Assembly (NCBI GenBank): GCA_016748015.1
Contig: JAAOMT010000612.1
Location: forward strand, 4,465-37,386
Source: Geosiphon pyriformis
Lineage: Eukaryota > Glomeromycota > Glomeromycetes > Archaeosporales > Geosiphonaceae
DNA length: 32,922 bases
Reading direction: 5' to 3'
Shown: one piece after another, positions 1 through 9,817 of the stretch
Position numbering within the stretch: position 1 is the stretch's first letter
Layout: each line of letters starts with the position of its first letter
Position numbers and translations under genes: made by a program
The notes under the pieces: model-generated
What the model was told of the DNA's origin: nothing
Databases searched by the model: none
What the model saw: the letters and a program-made list of their open reading frames with translations, nothing else

Positions 1-726
1 TAGTTAGAAAGTTTGGCTATAAAACAGTCAAAGCTTCCCAAAGAATTTTTATTTTTAGCCTTTGATAATAAACAAAAAAGTCAAAAAAATTACTTAAATT
101 ATAGATATAATACTATTATATTCAATATTATTATGAGTTTTGTTGCTTTTAATTATGATTAAATTAATAATATTCAAAATATAAATTCTTAATTATATTT
201 TAAACTTCCTGAAAAAAAATATGAGAAATTATTTTTTTTAACTTTAGATATAATAAATAAAATTCATAAAGAATTTACTAATTATTTTACTATTATTTTA
301 GAAGAGCTTTGTGTGAAAAAAAGTCAAGAAACAAATATAATTAATAAATTAGTACAACATTAAAGCCAAATTGGTTCTCTAAAAAAATGTCCAGCTTGTT
401 AATTATTTAATATTAATAATAAAAAGTGAATTTGTTTTGTATGTCATAACAAATTACTAACAATTACTGAAATAAATCAATTAAATAAATCAGTTGACAT
501 TACCAAAAAACCCATTTATTATTTTTATATATTTAAAAATACACAATTGTATTCAGAAATTAAGGTTTATATGTCACAATTATATGTTTTTGATCCAATA
601 GCCATAAACTTAAACTCAATTGCCAATGTTCAAAAGATTTTTAAGCATATTAAAAAACTATTTGGCATTAAAGATAATAGTTGCAAATAAATTGTAGTAA
701 TATATAATAAAGTAGCTTATCATTAT
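1..726 (+). pseudogene. Decayed zinc-ribbon protein gene, upstream part (split by element A)
   Basis: Reading frame 1 stays protein-like from base 1 to 726 (242 codons) without any frameshift. It is broken only by stops at 1, 160, 190, 361, 400, 427 and 688. It holds a zinc-ribbon pattern, CPAC (388-399) then eleven codons then CFVC (433-444), followed by a hydrophilic alpha/beta-looking stretch with VFDPIAINLNS near 586-621. The frame ends in His-Tyr exactly at the element A insertion and resumes at 10675 in the same frame. I do not recognise the family. A multicopy transposase-like or other repetitive gene is possible but unproven. The 5' end lies outside the window. The stops fit C-to-T or G-to-A changes at Gln and Trp codons. 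A pseudogene is far more likely than a live gene. Confidence 0.6.
723..726. repeat. Target-site duplication of element A, left copy (TTAT)
   Basis: The four bases before the 5' LTR are TTAT. The four after the 3' LTR (10671-10674) are TCAT, one transition apart. Four bases is also the exact duplication length found at elements B and C, which supports this assignment despite the mismatch. Confidence 0.6.
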
Positions 727-1579
727 TGTTACTTATAGAATATAGGAAAGATACTAACATAAATTAGCCAATCAAAAGTAGGCACAGTAAATATGAAATT
801 CCAAATTTTTTTTTAAAAGAATTGCAGAATTCCAGGAATTTCAGAATTCTCATACATGAATTACAGGATTCCAGAATTCCAGGATTCCTCTCAAAAGAAA
901 TTGCAAAATTCCAGGAATTTCAGAATTTTTGGTGTGAAAAATTAAGAAATTGAGAAATCTCAATTATGTATATATAGTAATAGCATTAGAAGTAAAAAAA
1001 ACAGATCTTCCAGTTAGATTTCATCTAAGCAACCTTCCAATTCACAAATATCAATAAATAATTATTTGCTATCTCAATCTACTCTCCACTATCAACACTT
1101 CATGTTGATAGTAATTGATACTTAACCATGCTAGAACAATAGCTCTTGATCATGGCTATTGATGGGATACTAACTTGCAATTGCTTTTACTTATTTCTTT
1201 ATTTTCTTTTATTTTTTTGTATTTCTTTTGTTATTTCTTTGGTTTTACTAAATTGATTAAGGATTAAGTGCTGAGATACAGATATTATAGGAACTGGTAA
1301 AAGACCCATAAAACAAGGGTAGAACACTCATAGATTTGAGGATAGCTTATCAGAAGAATTACCAGTTACCATGCTGAGAAAAAAATTTGACGAAACTGTG
1401 GTTTCAGGAAGCTACAGATAAAACCATCAATTAAAATCTCTGTCCATTATACAAAGAACTTCACAACAAAACCTTTAAATAAACCACACCTGCAGATATT
1501 ATCAATGTCAACAAATCAATTAAGCACCAAGTTATGGGTTTGTTATTTGTTTTGAAACCCCAAATAATCACCTGTAATA
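727..1579 (+). repeat. 5' LTR of element A
   Basis: Direct repeat of 9818-10670, the same 853-bp length. Begins TGTTACTTATAGAATATAGG and ends CACCTGTAATA. It contains a GAATTCC-rich array, a TATA box at 969-976, an AATAAA at 1053-1058 as a possible polyadenylation signal, and T-rich tracts near 1190-1250. Confidence 0.93.
794..976 (+). promoter_or_regulatory. LTR promoter region of A: GAATTCC palindrome array and TATA box
   Basis: From about 794 to 930 there are repeated, imperfect copies of GAATTCCAGGAATTTCAG-type units built on the palindrome GAATTC and on TTCCAGGAA/TTCCAGAA. They sit 40-170 bp upstream of TATATATA (969-976). The arrangement is repeated in the 3' LTR (about 9888-10067) and in both LTRs of element C, so it is a conserved part of the promoter. 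Some units fit the heat-shock-element pattern TTCnnGAA, but most spacings do not; the binding factor is unknown. Confidence 0.55.
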
Positions 1580-1614
1580 TTTAGTGCTCTCTGTGAGATA
1601 TAATTCTACAGAGA
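1580..1614 (+). other. Post-LTR primer-binding region and conserved stem-loop of A
   Basis: Directly after the LTR comes TTTAGTGCTCTCTGTGAG, the position of a primer-binding site. In B and C the equivalent begins TTTGGTGCT or TTTGGTACT, so a TGG-initial site (complement of a tRNA CCA end) has probably mutated to TAG here. TCTCTGT (1588-1594) can pair with ACAGAGA (1608-1614) across a 13-base loop. The same 7-bp stem is kept in C. The tRNA is not identified. Confidence 0.5.
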
Positions 1615-3760
1615 ACCAGTATCAACAGCAATTATCTAAAAGTGGCAGAATCAAAAAAGATAGGAGCAAACCATTTAGGATTTGCTAAATTCTTGTTCCA
1701 ACAATACAGCCAATAATTAGAACTAAACAATAACCACTTTCTAGCAGAATTCATCTTTAACTTCTACATTAACAATAAAATCACAGACTGCTTAGGAAAA
1801 ACAGTTAACATTGAATCTGCAAGGGAAAATTTCTATACAGAATTATTTCAACATACCAGCTTACCAAGAAACTACAGTTTCACATCAAATCATCAGAGAA
1901 ATTAATCAAACTATTGAAAGATATAAACAACAACAATTCCCCATTACCTATGCAAACAAAGGCAAAGGAAAGTTACAAACACCAGCAGTAACACCAAAAC
2001 AAATACAACTATCTACTTGGAAGAAAACTAGAGTTGAATCACCAACAAACTCATTATACCATTATACATCCGGAAGCACCATCAACATCCCATCAACAAG
2101 CACATCCACATTACACACAACATCAACATTTGGACAACTCCTATTTCAAAGTAAACAAAAGAAAGCAGAATTATTAGGAACCTACAGTAATTATTTTAAA
2201 GAATTTAAATTGTAATCATTAACACCATTAGAATTCTGATCACTATTACCTTAACCAGATTTTGGAAACACAAGTCCCTGGGAGATAATGGAATCAAAAG
2301 AGAAAAAAAAAGAAGAAACTGAAGATCAGGAATTTACTTATCAGAACTTGATTACAGTAAATCCAGAAATTGAAACCCCAAATATTCAAATCCAGCAAAC
2401 TCCGAATAATCTAAACCCTGAGTTAATTAATCAGGGAAACTTACCTTCAGTAATCATGATCAATCAGCCACCAATTGTACCAATACTGGAACCAATTCCA
2501 CTACAACCACTGCAGCAACCTATTTAATCACTGCTCCAACAACTACAACAACTGATTCAACCATCACAACAACAACTTCAACAACCACTACAACAATAAA
2601 TTATAGCACCAATGGCATATATTTCTATTGCCAAACTTGAAAAATTTACCAGCAAAGAGAATGATGCCCAAGTGTGGCTAAACGATATGGAAAAAGCCAT
2701 CACAGCCAATGAATGAGATGATACTAGAGCCATGCAGGCCATTCCCTATTTTCTTTAAGATATTGCCAATTCATGGTATTAAAGCTTGGTTAACAAATCC
2801 CAAGATTTCAATGCATTCAAACTTGTATTCCTACAATACTTTAGCAATAATAATAGTATTAATTGGCTAGTAAACACTTTTACTACTATCAAACAAGAGA
2901 AAAATGAAGCAGTCACTACATACTTAGGATGCTTTCATAGAAATCTACACCAAATACAAGCAACTCAAGCTGATTATTTTACAGCACCACAAATCCTAAA
3001 TCAATTCATCAGAAGCCTGCACAATAGCATCCTCCAATGCATATGCTCAATGCATCCAGCAGATCTTTAAGTTGCAGTTACCAATGTCAGAAATTTTGAA
3101 GCAGCTGAACTCGAAGCTAACCATGCCTAAGCCATAAATCTAGTAATGAATAGATCATCTGAATTGGATTCCAAATTGAAACAATTCAATAATTTCATTA
3201 ACCAGAAGCTTGAAAAGTACTTAGCTGACAATCATGCAATTTATTAACCACCCCAATGACACAATAATTTAGGAATCACAAATCACCCACAAAATCAGTT
3301 ACATTCCTCATCATCATCCAATCAGTCATGGCAGCAAGAGACATATATTTGCCACTACTGTGGTAAACAAGGACATTTGAGAATTGATTATCAGTTAAGA
3401 ATAAAAAACCAATGATCAGAAAATCAATATTGAAACCCCAATTACAGGTTTTCAACTCTGAGTTATCAATCAAATACAAAAATATATCAACCAAATTACA
3501 TACCTATGACACAGCTGCAAATTTATCAACCACCAATTTATCAGCCAACAGCACTCATCATTTATCACTCACAGCCCCAACTCATTTATCAGCTGCAGCC
3601 TCAGGTAATTTATTAGCCCTAATAAATTCAAACACTGCTGCAGAACTTATCTCAAAACAGAACACAAGGCCAAGACTGACACAACAAAGCTGGAGATCAT
3701 TGATGATAGTCTATCAACCAATCTCCAGTTCCATGGCACAATCATCAGGATCTTAACAAT
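1583..3760 (+). pseudogene. gag: Gag of element A, degenerate
   Basis: Capsid/nucleocapsid polyprotein, recognised by collinearity with Gag of element C. The N-terminal part (about 1640-2215) includes NHLGFAKFLFQQYSQ and ITDCLGKTVNIESARENF. A Pro/Gln-rich linker spans about 2370-2600. The capsid core begins MAYISIAKLEKFTS at 2612 and runs to MHPADL near 3069, with FLQYFSNNNSIN and NTFTTIKQ. A CCHC-type knuckle lies at 3349-3393, reading CHYCGKQGHLRIDY, so its last Cys has become Tyr. A Gln/Tyr-rich tail follows. Stops (for example at 2713 and 2758) and frame changes break it. No ATG is found where Gag should begin; a GTG codon occupies the homologous position in A, B and C. Confidence 0.8.
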
Positions 3761-3765
3761 GGAAT

Positions 3766-4330
3766 TTGAACACTGAGAACTCTCAAAACCCAAATGTCCA
3801 ACACTATTTAAGTCTTCTAGTTACCTTAAAAAACGCCTCATCTAACAACTGGGAACTCAACCAACACAAACCACTTATCAGCAATATACTTCCAGCCACC
3901 ATAACCAATAACGAATCATTAGCCACAATTTTTCTATTTGAATTAAAAAAAATCACACCAGTTCCATTATTCAGTAGAGCTGGTCTTGACATCAAACCAA
4001 TCATCACTATGTACACTAATGCAAAGGTTGATGGTCATACCATTAAACTGATATTAGACAGTGGATCAACTAATAGCATCATTACATGACAACTCATAAA
4101 CCAATTAGATTGCCAAGTTGATTACACTGCTAGCACTCACATAATCACCACTGATGGGGCAACCAAAACTCCTATTGGCAAAATTAATGACTTTCTTTTT
4201 GAAGTTAATGGCATCATCATCCCCATCAAAGTCCTAGTGATGAAAGCAATTCAATATTAGACATTAGTAAGAAATGACTGGTTATCTAAAACCAATATCA
4301 TACTTAACTAAACAATACAGGAGTTCTAAC
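3766..4330 (+). pseudogene. Retropepsin-like protease domain of element A, degenerate
   Basis: Aspartic protease that would cleave the Gag-Pol polyprotein. The active-site motif LILDSGSTNSIIT lies at about 4050-4088, with the catalytic D-S-G intact. It is followed by the usual beta-strand pattern: TKTPIGKINDFLFEVNGIII near 4165-4225, then VLVMKAIQY and RNDWLSKTN, the equivalent of the flap-distal LxGNDWL motif. Stops at 4087 and 4258 interrupt it. Upstream lies the Gln/Pro-rich Gag tail, and downstream the Cys-rich linker. Identification by motif and by near-identity with element C is firm; the reading frame is not intact. Confidence 0.8.
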
Positions 4331-5590
4331 TCAGCCAAAATAACCAACACACATGAGTATCTGTCATGTGTGAACACTTCAAATCTATCACCATGTCATT
4401 AAACCCATTTATCAAATTTGAAGAAGAAAAAGAGAAACCTATTTGGAAAGCCTATCAAGTCTCTTGGGCCAATGAAGACCACAATGAGCTGCCACCAATA
4501 CTTTCTTGAGATGATAATGAAAAAGAGAAGAAAAAGAAAAAACTTATCTGAAGTACCAACCAAGCCTGGGAAATTGACAATAACCAGAAAGAACTAATAA
4601 ATTAGGAGTGAAAAGAAAATAAAAAGAGAAAAGGAAAGAAGAAGGAAGAAGAACCAACACCTAACAGTACCACTACTTATAATTTCTACACTACACCCCA
4701 ACAATCCACTTATTGCTGCCCAAAACTGGTATGCATTGATTGTGACAAGAAATTGTCGTCAATGGGCACTTGTTGTAATGATGATAAGGAGTACACTTCA
4801 GCAACCAAATTCTACTGCTGTTCATGTGTTATTAAATACTTCAGAAGACCAAAACAAGTTGAGAAATGGGACAATAAACTATGCTTGGCTTGTAGAAAAA
4901 CTCTTTCAGATGAAGGAATGTGGAACAACATTCCTAGATGAGGAAGAACATACAATGAAATATGCCAGTATACAATTCTAATCAATGACTGGGTATGCAA
5001 GAACACATTAATCGATGACACTTAGAAACAAGCATTGTGACAATTGAAAGAATATCCCCATGACAAACATGAACTTTGGAGAATAGCATATGTGAAAACA
5101 GAAAGTGCAACAACTAGCAAACTCCTAGAAATCAAAAACAACCTTCTGTTTCTTTCTGAACCCGAATATGTCCAAACCTTCAACATCTTTGGCAACATTG
5201 AAGATGACCCAGAAGAATTCCATGAACATTACCAGCATTTAGCACCCACTAGGGAAGAACAGAAGCAGCAGTTAGAACAATTGAATACTCAATTATGTCA
5301 ACATTGCTTAATCCCATGTGACTTTCAATATTGTAATAAGTGTGACTTCATTTACAATCCACCAACATGCATGATCTACATGATCCCAGAAGAAAACAAA
5401 CCAATCAGCAACTGGGTATTGGAATCAGAATCAATTTTCAATCCTGATTCAAACTCCAACAACAATGACGATGACAAAAATAATGGTTCTAGCTCTGTGC
5501 AAAATGGCAACAATTTTAACTCAGATTCAAACTCCAATTCAAAACCCAAACAATATATTGCACTTCCTAACTTTACCAAGGAACAAAAAA
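4331..5590 (+). pseudogene. Cysteine-rich linker with two Cys clusters between PR and dUTPase, element A
   Basis: A region not found in standard gypsy polyproteins. After a Lys/Glu-rich stretch (4420-4670), a first cluster at about 4712-4917 has CCPKLVCIDCDKKLSSMG, GTCC, FYCCSC and KWDNKLCLACRKTL, a pattern of several C-x2-C pairs suggesting one or two zinc ribbons. A second cluster at about 5291-5345 reads QLCQHCLIPCDFQYCNKC. The intervening 5044-5290 is acidic and helical-looking. An Asn/Ser/Asp-rich low-complexity stretch (5440-5560) leads to the dUTPase. The same two clusters are present in B and C. Function unknown; nucleic-acid binding is a guess. The frame changes near 5590. Confidence 0.65.
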
Positions 5591-6430
5591 CTTAAATGGT
5601 TTAGCGATAATAGTGAGGGTATCATACCAGAACATGCACATGATACTGATGTAGAGTTTGATCTAAGATATCCAGGAAAAGATGTCATAAAATTGGAACT
5701 CTATTTGTGCACCTGTATTAATCTCAAAATAGCATTAAAAATTCTAGTGACAACAATGGTTCAGTTAGCATTTAAGAGTAGCTTAGCAAAAAAGAGAATC
5801 AACATTAAAGGAGAAATAATTGATATAGGATACATAGGAAATATTATTGCTATGCTACAAAATGACTCAGAAAAAGCATATACTATAGATTCAAATGAAA
5901 AAATAGCATAGGCAATATTTTTATCTTTGGTAAAAATAGCTCAGTTAGTGTCAATAGAAAACAGGGAAGAATTAGGAATTACTGTTAGAGGGATACAGGG
6001 ATTCAGATCAATGGATAGAATAGATGTATCAGTTAATATAACAGAAAAAGAGGTTATTGACAAAGAAGAAATTATCTCAATCTGTTAATCAATTTCTATT
6101 CCATCATATGACCAGTATATGTTAACCATAAAAAAAAAAGTAAAGAATCAAGCTCAGTTGTTTAAAGCAGAAGCCACTCTTTGTGAATCAGGAAAAATTG
6201 GACTCACTAATCTTTACATATCAGCCAAAAGCCCCAAAAACATCAAAATTCTTATCTACAACACAACAGGAAGTGTTATTGAAATACAAAAGGAAACCAT
6301 TATTGGATATTTAACCACCAAAGTTGAGGATCAACTACCAAACCACATTCCAGATTTTTCACAGCTTTGCAGATATGTGGACATTACATCACAAACTATC
6401 TATAAACAAAGTAAATATTATCTGCTCTAA
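5591..6430 (+). pseudogene. dut: dUTPase domain plus downstream beta-rich domain of element A
   Basis: Trimeric-type dUTPase, which hydrolyses dUTP to dUMP and would limit uracil in element cDNA. Motif 1 is HDTDVEFDLRYPG (about 5641-5679), where element C has DTDAGFDL. Motif 2 is FKSSLAKKRINIKG. Motif 3 is EIIDIGYIGNIIAML. Motif 4 is NEKIAQAIFLSL, with TAG at 5909 in place of Gln. Motif 5 is RGIQGFRSMDR, with Gly and Thr of GFGSTG changed. From about 6080 a second beta-rich segment follows, including IKILIYNTTGSV and ETIIGYLTTKVEDQ, also present in C. The frame stays the same through 6430 apart from three stops, so this is one of the better kept parts of A, but the catalytic motifs are eroded. 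Confidence 0.85.
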
Positions 6431-7390
6431 CCAGAACAATTGAAACAAATAAACATGGGAAATCTAGACCCACTCCAACAGGTGCCAACTCAAGATATTA
6501 CTTAACAATTTAAATAATATCTTTGCCAGTAAAAATGAACTTGGCAGAACTAATATAATTCAGCACCAGATTAAGACTGGAGATACAATGCCAATAAAAC
6601 AAAGAGCATATAGAGTACCACTAGCTAGTCATAAGATTATTCATCAAGAAATCAATCAGATGCTTGACAACAGGCTAATTCAGTTATCAATGAGTCTATG
6701 GTCATTACCAGTGGTACTAGTCTGGAAAAAAAATAGAAAGATCCATTTCTGTGTGGATTATTGAAAACTAATGAAATAACCAAAGATGATAGCTATCCAA
6801 CTCCAAAAATCCAAGAACTATTTAATGCTTTTAGAGGAAATAAATGGTTCTCAATACTGGATTTAGATAGTAATTATTGGCAAGTAACCATGGATCTAGC
6901 TGACAAAAAAAAACAGCATTTATTACAAGAGAAGAAAATTTCGAATTTGAAGTCATGTCATTTGGATTAATGAATACACCAGCCACATTCTAACAGCTAA
7001 TAGAAATTGTGTACACTAGACTACTATGGAAGTCAGTAATCATATACTTGAATGACACCAATGTGTTCTCAAGAACATTCAATAATCATTTTCACCATCT
7101 ACAACAAGTATTTGAAAGACTCAGACAAGCAAGACTGAAACTAAATGCCAATAAATGCTTCTTTGGAAAAACAGAACTAAAGTTCTTGGGACATGTTGTG
7201 AGCAAAGACAACATCAAAACAGATTCAGACAAGATTGAAGTTGTTAAGAACTTTCCAGTACCAAACAATCTTACTGAACTAAGAACATTCTTGGAATTTG
7301 CAAGGTATTATTGCTGTTTTATCAAAGACTTTTCTAAACTGGCTCAGCCATTTTATCATTTACAAACTAAAAATGTAAAGTATAAATAAA
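6431..7390 (+). pseudogene. Reverse transcriptase of element A, degenerate
   Basis: RNA-dependent DNA polymerase. Recognisable blocks are EFG/RTNIIQHQIKTGD-like sequence at about 6540-6590, FCVDY-like at 6749-6764, TPKIQELFNAFRGNKWFSILDLD (6790-6866), YWQVTMD, then a frame change. VYTRLLWKSVIIYLNDTN follows at about 7003-7056. The catalytic YLDD box reads YLND, so one metal-binding Asp is lost. The thumb region LKLNANKCFFGKTELKFLGH and TELRTFLEFARYY is well kept. Several stops and at least two frameshifts occur between 6430 and 7010. Inactive. Confidence 0.85.
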
Positions 7391-7830
7391 CAGGAGTTCA
7401 ACAAGAAGCATTTGACACACTGAGAAGAAAGCTTATTTAAGCTCTAGTGTTGATGTATCCAGATCACAACAAACCATTTATTATCACTACTGATGCATCA
7501 GGCCAAGCATTGAGAGCAGTATTATCTTAGAAAAGACCAAACAGACGAGAACATCTAGTAGTGTATGCCAGTAGAAGCTTAAGTCCAGCTGAAAAAAACT
7601 ATGGAATACTAGCATTAGAACACTTAGCAATTTATTGAACAGTCATAAAATGGAAAAAATACCTGAATCAAAAATTTAAAATATATATGGATTACAAAAG
7701 ATTGATTTTAATCCAGAAGCAAAAATTCGGAGATGATTGCCATGCCAAATAGAAAATAGAACTTTCACTATTTAATTATATAGTACATTATAAAAAAGGA
7801 AAAAACAATGGAAATGCTGGCAGATTGTTG
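7391..7830 (+). pseudogene. RNase H domain of element A, degenerate
   Basis: Follows RT in the same order as in gypsy elements. It keeps FIITTDASGQALRAVLS (about 7468-7518) with the first catalytic Asp in place, although the second Gly of the usual GxGAVLSQ is Arg. VVYASRSLSPAEKNYGILALEHLAIY follows (about 7558-7635), which includes the second acidic residue. Stops at 7387, 7438, 7528 and 7636 break it. Cleavage of the RNA strand of the hybrid would be its role; it cannot be made as a whole here. Confidence 0.75.
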
Positions 7831-9110
7831 TGAATAAGACAAATCTAAAAACATTTCAACCCAAAAATATAACAAAAGATGAATATACAAAAATACCAAC
7901 AACTCCAATATTATATAAATACCCAATTGTTCAAGGAAAAATTATCTCAAAAAGAACAAAACAACATAAAACAGCAATCAAACCATTTTATCAACTATCA
8001 AAATATACTTTATCAGAAGAACAAAAAAAATCCAGACCAACCAACCAGAGAAAGAGACAATATTATTCAACATACACTTAGACTCAACAGCAGGACATTT
8101 TCATAAAGAAGCAATCATAGAAAAAACCAGAAAAAGATACTATTGGCCATCAATATATCCAGACATCATCCAATATGTTCAAAGTTGTGATGCTTGTCAA
8201 AAAAGAGGTGGAACAAAACCCAGTAAACCATTGAGACCAATCAAAGTGGGACAACTATTCAACTATATTAGAATTGACTTAGTCGGACTATTAACAATCA
8301 CCAGCAGAGGCAACAGATATATTGCAATAGCCATGAATTATCTTACAAAATAGCCAGAAGCAAAAACCATTCAAAGAGCAGATGCAGAATCCATTGCCAA
8401 ATTCATCCATTAAGAGTTGATCTGTCGACATGGATGTCCAAAAGAACTACTATCAGATTAAGGAACCCACTTTGTGAACAGAACATTGACAGAATTGAGT
8501 CAAAGATTTGGAATTAAAAAACCATTGTCATTACCATATTATCTACAAACCAATGGATTAGTAGAAAGATTCAATAGAATACTGTGTAAAGCAATTACCA
8601 GTTAAGATAAAAGTCATTATTTATCCAACAGAACCAATAACTGAAGACAATTTTCAGGAAACATTGCTAAAAAAAACATATGACTTAATGAAAACACTAG
8701 AAAACAAATGGTGAAAAGCAGCTGATAACATCCAAAAGTCACAAGAAAAACAAAAAAAAAGACATGATAATCAACTATTAGACAAACCAGTTGAATTCAA
8801 GATTGAAGATAAAGTACTTTTACATCATACCAAAGCAGAAAAACAATGGAGTGGAAAATTTAATCCCAAATGGGATGGACTATTTTATATAAAAAAAATT
8901 CTTGGAAATAGAGCTTATAAATTAAAATGGGACAACAAAATCTTAACCAAAGCAGCACATGATGATCAACTAAAACTATATCACCATATAATATCACTAT
9001 CTACCAGTAATATTCCACAATTAGAAGTATAGAGAATACTAGTACAACCAGATAAGATTTCACAAGATCTGAAACCAATTATCATCATTAGACCAAACAC
9101 GTAAAATTGA
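7831..9110 (+). pseudogene. Integrase of element A, degenerate with 134-bp internal deletion
   Basis: Integrase of the DDE type with an N-terminal HHCC finger: AGHFHKEA near 8090-8115 and SCDACQKRGG near 8186-8214. The core has RIDLVGLLTITSRGNRYIAIA (first Asp, about 8270-8330), ELLSD (second Asp, about 8446-8457) and NGLVERFNRILCK (Glu, about 8551-8590). After CKAI the sequence jumps to PVKIKV; 134 bp present in element C are missing at about 8594-8597, with a 2-bp AT microhomology, and the frame changes. The C-terminal part keeps KVLLHHTKAEKQWSGKFN and a GPFY-like WDGLFYIKKIL (8866-8905). A TGA at 9108-9110 is shared in position with element C and marks the probable end of pol. Confidence 0.85.
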
Positions 9111-9134
9111 ACAATAAAAAGAGTATATAAAGAC

Positions 9135-9803
9135 ATGGTAAACATGACGGAAGACTTCAGAAAAATGAAAATTACCGACAACATTTACTTACTAGCACAA
9201 CAACTCTTTCAATTGATTCAACAACAAGAAATGGAAATCACAATCAATCAACAAACTATCAAATACACAAACACCAGAAAAAGACCCTGGGATAAAGTAT
9301 GGAGGAAAACAGAAAACACTGTTAACAAAATAATGGCAAAAATGAAACTGGTAATAGAAACACAACCCAAAGTTATTCAATATCAAAAGTTGAATATAGA
9401 AACCTGGAATTGGTGAACACAACAATTTCCAAGAAACTTTTGTTACTTTTACTTGAAACAATATGTAAATATTCAGAATCTATATACAGATAAAACAAAA
9501 TAATTATTTAACACAACAATACTACAACAACTGGAACAATTTGTGAAGAAAAACAATTTAATTACACAAGCAAGAGCTATTTATTGGCTATATACCAGAT
9601 TTCAAGATCGGCCAGAAATCTTGCTTAACACTAAAATGAATACTGTTACTGTCAACCAAATAGAAAAATTGACCAACACCCAATTTGAAGAATTACAAAA
9701 CAAAATAACACAAATAATTTTCAGAAAAAAAGTTCAAGAACTATTTAAGAATGGAGAATTAGAGCTAGAAAATTTGAGAGATCTCAATGGAGCTCAATAT
9801 TAA
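9135..9803 (+). pseudogene. Unrecognised 3' ORF (ORF3) of element A
   Basis: A 222-codon frame from ATG at 9135 to TAA at 9801-9803, downstream of integrase. Two premature stops interrupt it (TGA at 9414, TAA at 9501; both are Trp in element C). The frame is otherwise unbroken, unlike the Pol genes beside it. Features are KITDNIYLLAQQLFQLIQQQ near the start, a Lys/Gln-rich middle, NNLITQARAIYWLYTRFQDR, LTNTQFEELQNKITQI and a C-terminus DLNGAQY. It has no signal peptide and no transmembrane segment, so it is not env-like. It appears mostly helical and basic. A homologue stands in the same place in C, and a more distant one in B. Function unknown; Gag-like or nucleic-acid-binding roles are guesses. 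Confidence 0.65.
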
Positions 9804-9817
9804 AAAAGAAGAAATAA
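9802..9817 (+). other. Polypurine tract of element A
   Basis: AAAAAAGAAGAAATAA lies directly before the 3' LTR, the position of the plus-strand primer. It overlaps the ORF3 stop codon by two bases. B and C have purine runs at the same place, preceded by the same GAGCTCA. Confidence 0.75.

Noticed and set aside
794-935. CRISPR array or satellite
   Set aside because: Short imperfect palindromic units without unique spacers, inside LTRs and repeated with them.
1580-1614. tRNA gene remnant after the LTR
   Set aside because: Only a 7-bp stem and 13-base loop are present; no cloverleaf, A box or B box found.
3276-4016. Minus-strand open frames in element A
   Set aside because: Antisense shadows of the Gag tail and PR coding strand.
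9122-9129. Dedicated promoter TATATAAAG before ORF3 of A
   Set aside because: It is coding-compatible and only about ten bases before the ATG, too close for a usual TATA-driven start. Kept only as a remark.
9135-9803. Envelope (env) gene downstream of integrase
   Set aside because: No signal peptide, transmembrane helix or fusion-like segment is visible in ORF3 of A, B or C.
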